This document shows positions 47,202-50,272 of a DNA stretch of 50,272 nt, in pieces (position 1 is the first letter of the stretch; each line of letters starts with the position of its first letter). The notes beneath the pieces are model-generated. The model saw nothing but the letters and a program-made list of their open reading frames with translations, ran no database searches and was not told where the DNA came from. The DNA is taken from the NCBI GenBank assembly GCA_023301745.1, contig JALZVW010000041.1, forward strand, positions 1-50,272. The letters are read 5' to 3'. Both the position numbers and the translations under genes were made by a program. This DNA is from Arenicella sp. Lineage in GTDB: Bacteria; Pseudomonadota; Gammaproteobacteria; Arenicellales; Arenicellaceae.

Positions 47202-48683
47202 CTAGTCTTCAAGCAATAACTCTAAGATCGGCGGGACCACTAAAACCGTTCGTCCAACAATAAGCGGCGAAAGTACTGAACAATTATTAGTTGTATTAGA
47301 CTCTCCTTCGACAACCAATACACATAGTTCAGTTAGGTATTCTCCGGGCTCACTCGGGGCTTCAAACTCAAATTCAAAACCAGCACTCTCGCCTTGAACG
47401 ATTGACGGAATTACAACCTCAGTTACCTGAGTACTAAACAATGGGGTTGATAGCGTCAGTCTAAGTCTCGTCGAAAGAGAGACACTACCGCCTTGATTAA
47501 CAACCGCTCCAGAAATCTCAACCAATTCGGTAGCTTGAGGATCTACATTTGAAATTACCACTGACGACAATACCAGGTCAGCATCGACAGGATTAACAGG
47601 CCCCGGCATTGATAGGAACGGCGTATTTTCAGCAAAATACTCGTACGCGTTTGCAGCGCGAACAGCATTATCCGGTTGAGATAGTGCCAAGTCGCGCACA
47701 CCGGCTTGATTATTGCGAAAGTCGGTAGTACCTGCTGTGACCGTAAAATGACTTATTTCATGAATAATGGTTCCAGATCGCGAATCGGTACCTGATGGAC
47801 GAACCCTAAAAAACACTGGGCAAACATTCATATTGAATGGATCATTAGCAAACACGAACGCAAAAACACTCTCTCGATTATCGATATCACAGGTGCAATC
47901 AAAGCCAATTGGATTATTCACCAAGGCATTGGCTATGCTTTCCATGCCACGCCGAACACGTTCGTAGCGCGATGCGGTATACACCCCAAACCACTCACGA
48001 TAACGCGGCGCCGAAGGTCGTTGATCAACTGGTGCATTATTTAAATCTTGACTGGCCCGCACCCCAATACTCTCAGCTATCGTCAAAGCTTGGTTAATCT
48101 GATCTCGCTGCGCAGCATCACAAGAACTGGCAATGATCGGCGTTCGTCTAAAAAGGCGTATGGGCCGGTCCTCAATCACATTAAGAACAGCGCCGTTCGC
48201 TCCCGCAGGGCTAGACCCTTTCAAATCAATATCTCGATCTTTGTAAAGTACTTGGTAGTGACCTTCAACATTAATTGCATACGAAAGAGATAAATCAATG
48301 ACTTTGCTGACCTTCTGTCCGGGCTGAATCACCACAAAGTCACGATCCACTGGTGGTAATCTTTTGACAAATATACCGATATAGGGAACCTTTTGACCAT
48401 CAAGAGAGAGCGACAAAAACTCATCACCAATAATGCTATCTAACGCCGTGCCTCGTTTTAAAAAACGTATATCTTGTGAACCGACATTAGTGTAGCTAAC
48501 ACGCACTTCAAGCTTGTCGCTAGAATTATATTTTGTTTTTATAGGCTCGATACTTGCGAGAATTTGATTATCTAACTCTCTTGCAAATACGGATAAAGGA
48601 ATCATCAATAAAAGCACAGTGACCAGGCTGGCGTGTCGAATAACACTGGCCACACTATCAAAAACAACGTTAAACGCTTTCAT
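47202..48683 (-). CDS. Secreted M35-like (deuterolysin/aspzincin) zinc metalloprotease with CARDB-like domain
   Basis: 493 residues from ATG 48683 (AAGG upstream; a TTG at 48704 only lengthens the leader). Signal peptide ends near SVFA. An N-terminal beta domain (about 38-180) resembles that of bacterial M35 enzymes. The catalytic domain has HEISH (308-312) followed by GTTD (318-321), the aspzincin HExxH...GTxxD arrangement in which Asp is the third zinc ligand, and AYEYFAENTP, a typical downstream motif. Residues about 365-480 look like a CARDB/Ig-like adhesion domain. Several Cys suggest periplasmic or extracellular disulfides. Substrate unknown. Confidence 0.88.
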   Translation of the reverse strand: MKAFNVVFDSVASVIRHASLVTVLLLMIPLSVFARELDNQILASIEPIKTKYNSSDKLEVRVSYTNVGSQDIRFLKRGTALDSIIGDEFLSLSLDGQKVPYIGIFVKRLPPVDRDFVVIQPGQKVSKVIDLSLSYAINVEGHYQVLYKDRDIDLKGSSPAGANGAVLNVIEDRPIRLFRRTPIIASSCDAAQRDQINQALTIAESIGVRASQDLNNAPVDQRPSAPRYREWFGVYTASRYERVRRGMESIANALVNNPIGFDCTCDIDNRESVFAFVFANDPFNMNVCPVFFRVRPSGTDSRSGTIIHEISHFTVTAGTTDFRNNQAGVRDLALSQPDNAVRAANAYEYFAENTPFLSMPGPVNPVDADLVLSSVVISNVDPQATELVEISGAVVNQGGSVSLSTRLRLTLSTPLFSTQVTEVVIPSIVQGESAGFEFEFEAPSEPGEYLTELCVLVVEGESNTTNNCSVLSPLIVGRTVLVVPPILELLLED

Positions 48684-49117
48684 ATAATAGAACCTTGATA
48701 TCAAGTTCGCAGTATTGTTATTTCAATACCAATCAAATGCATTACTCAGTCTGAATCCGCTGTCACGGATAACGCACACATCAAAATCATCGTACAATTG
48801 GCCTTACAACGTCAATCTATAGTGGCTTATTGACACAAAAATTATGATTTCCAGAGACATTAATAACATTTAAAACGCTGTGATTTGTGCAGAGACCGTA
48901 AGAGTCAACTACTCAACGGATGGCTTTTCCCATGCCCTCTTTAGCTAAATACTGCGGCGTAAGCCTCTAATTTTAGAGTTCGGGCGCACTTCAAACTCGT
49001 CAATTTTTATCTGACAAGTTTACTCACCAAATATTGCTAATCAACAATCTACACCCAAAGCCCTGCTACAGAGTTTTGCTCCATCACCCACATACGATGA
49101 CACTGACATTATGAGGT
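48684..49117. other. Gene-free stretch between the two metalloprotease genes
   Basis: 434 bases without a plausible ORF. A/T-rich, with several short TTGAC-like stretches, but no promoter pair, terminator or repeat that I can defend. Confidence 0.4.
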
Positions 49118-50272
49118 CTACTGAACCGAGATTGCGAAATTGCCGGTAAACGGGCCACTAAAGGTGGTCGCCTCGATGGTATACAAACCAGGGCTTAACG
49201 TTATATTAATCCGAGAATCAAACAAGTTTCCTCCATCGTCATCAAAGGCTAATGGAGTGAGCGAGGTGCTACACCCACTAGTTATATACAAAAAAGTATC
49301 GACCGTGCTGGTCAGGTCTATTTGAACAGTCTGAATCGCTCCAATCTCTAGCGAGTAGTAACGTGCGAAAGTAGTGAATGGCCGATTCAATGATAATAAG
49401 TCTGAGCTCTGCCACTCATCAGCAACCGAGCCACCAACAGCGATCGACGGAAAAGAACACTCAGAAGGTTCACTCACCACTACTGGGCCACTCACCACTG
49501 CTTGGTCATCCGCTAACAAGAAGCTAACGATAGGTGCCATCACCGTTTGAGACTGAGAGGTGAGCGGCAAGCATTCATTCATTGTTCGCCAGCCCATATC
49601 TTTAAGCGCTAAAACAGTCGCGCAAGCGTTGCTCGTTGCTGTGGCAAACGGCTCCATTAGCTCATCTGGTGAAACAGTAACGTCCCAATGCGAAACCGAA
49701 GAACCTGGTTGAAATGTGCTCGGTGCAAACAATCTGAGGCTGCCACTCGTTCTACCACCAGTAAACACACCAGCGCCAGCCGATACATTTTGGCCGGTCC
49801 AAACCAAGCCACCATTATTAGTTGACGAAGTTCGACGACGAGCATCAGTCATAGACGGCCAAGCAAGCCCCTGTGAGACGTCGAATAAATTCAAGGTATA
49901 GGCATCATTTAGATTGGCTAATCTAGCGCCATTTTGATCTACCAAAGACAAAAATCCTATGCCATGCCCTATTTCATGTAGCACAGTATCAAATAACGAA
50001 ATAGTCCCAGCTGGGGCTGGAGAATTAATCCCTAACCACCAACTTAGCTGAGTGAGACAACCAGGTGTACCCAAATTGCTATTGAACGTCGCTACAATAT
50101 CGCTGTTTTGGGTATCCAAATCGACACCAGCTAGGCTATTCGCTTGAGCAACCACATAAATTGTGTTTTGCCGGGGCGCATTTGGGAAGTCGATAAAACC
50201 ATTCAACGGCCCTGCCGCGCCCAAAACGCCCGATGTAGGGGCGCAATCCAAAGGATCCAGGCGAGCATCAAT
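49118..50272 (-). CDS. Leishmanolysin-like secreted metalloprotease (5' end outside window)
   Basis: About 384 residues are visible; the frame runs through the right edge (IDARLDPLDCAP...), so the start is missing. Zinc motif HEIGHGIGF (HEIGH near 49978-49964). There is no His or Asp at the metzincin position three residues after the Gly, but a later SHWD (His at 49690-49688) followed by DELMEP fits the distant third ligand and Met-turn of M8 leishmanolysins. The C-terminal 100 residues (YYSLEIGAIQTVQIDL, FDDDGG, GLYTIEATTF) look like a PPC-type domain. Secretion is inferred from these domains. Confidence 0.8.
   Translation of the reverse strand: MDARLDPLDCAPTSGVLGAAGPLNGFIDFPNAPRQNTIYVVAQANSLAGVDLDTQNSDIVATFNSNLGTPGCLTQLSWWLGINSPAPAGTISLFDTVLHEIGHGIGFLSLVDQNGARLANLNDAYTLNLFDVSQGLAWPSMTDARRRTSSTNNGGLVWTGQNVSAGAGVFTGGRTSGSLRLFAPSTFQPGSSVSHWDVTVSPDELMEPFATATSNACATVLALKDMGWRTMNECLPLTSQSQTVMAPIVSFLLADDQAVVSGPVVVSEPSECSFPSIAVGGSVADEWQSSDLLSLNRPFTTFARYYSLEIGAIQTVQIDLTSTVDTFLYITSGCSTSLTPLAFDDDGGNLFDSRINITLSPGLYTIEATTFSGPFTGNFAISVQ

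Overview
The window is a chromosomal segment of a gammaproteobacterium with roughly mid-40s percent G+C by eye. The evidence is gene order: infC-rpmI-rplT-pheS, rlmE-ftsH-folP-glmM-tpiA-secG-tRNA-Leu(GAG), carA-carB-greA, and serC-serA-pheA-tyrA-aroA-cmk-rpsA-ihfB-lapA-lapB. The genus cannot be fixed from the sequence alone; a marine lineage outside the enterics and pseudomonads is a reasonable guess, because TonB receptors and secreted metalloproteases sit among these core blocks. Most genes lie on the minus strand. No prophage, insertion sequence or CRISPR array was seen.

Layout. 1-2800 (minus): pheS (cut by the left edge), rplT, rpmI, infC (apparently with a non-AUG start) and tRNA-Val(GAC). 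3100-5080 (plus): a YidB/DUF937-like protein and a dicarboxylate/amino-acid:cation symporter. 5119-13289 (minus): an accessory metabolic and uptake block with a glutamate dehydrogenase, a class I/II aminotransferase, a TonB-dependent receptor with an N-terminal STN signalling domain, FecR, an ECF sigma factor and a TauE/SafE permease; the last three are coupled by overlapping start and stop codons. 13545-16763 (plus): a histidine kinase, a double-receiver protein without an output domain, and a YHS-domain protein. Then uvrB (minus), a GspH/FimT-like pseudopilin (plus), tRNA-Asn, a gene-poor stretch with a likely structured small RNA (minus), a YdjA-type nitroreductase (plus), a 2Fe-2S ferredoxin and tRNA-Leu (minus).

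21958-46900 is almost purely housekeeping: protein export (secG), glycolysis (tpiA), amino-sugar and folate synthesis (glmM, folP), membrane proteolysis (ftsH), rRNA modification and ribosome assembly (rlmE, yhbY), transcript-elongation rescue (greA), carbamoyl phosphate (carAB), lysine/diaminopimelate (dapB), LPS assembly control (lapAB), IHF-beta, ribosomal protein S1, CMP kinase, and the serine and aromatic amino acid pathway. An unfamiliar acidic protein with a receiver-like N-terminus sits between dapB and lapB. The right end holds two secreted zinc metalloproteases, an M35-like one and a leishmanolysin-like one that runs off the edge.

How they work together: the sigma/FecR/receptor set looks like a cell-surface signalling uptake system. 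The aminotransferase/GDH pair would recycle glutamate and 2-oxoglutarate next to a glutamate/dicarboxylate-type importer. The strongest unusual signals are (1) a complete second signal peptide with its own ribosome binding site and GTG codon inside the STN-TonB receptor gene, (2) a highly structured promoter-to-terminator RNA locus near 20.3-20.5 kb, and (3) the receiver-like acidic protein at 35.1-36.4 kb.
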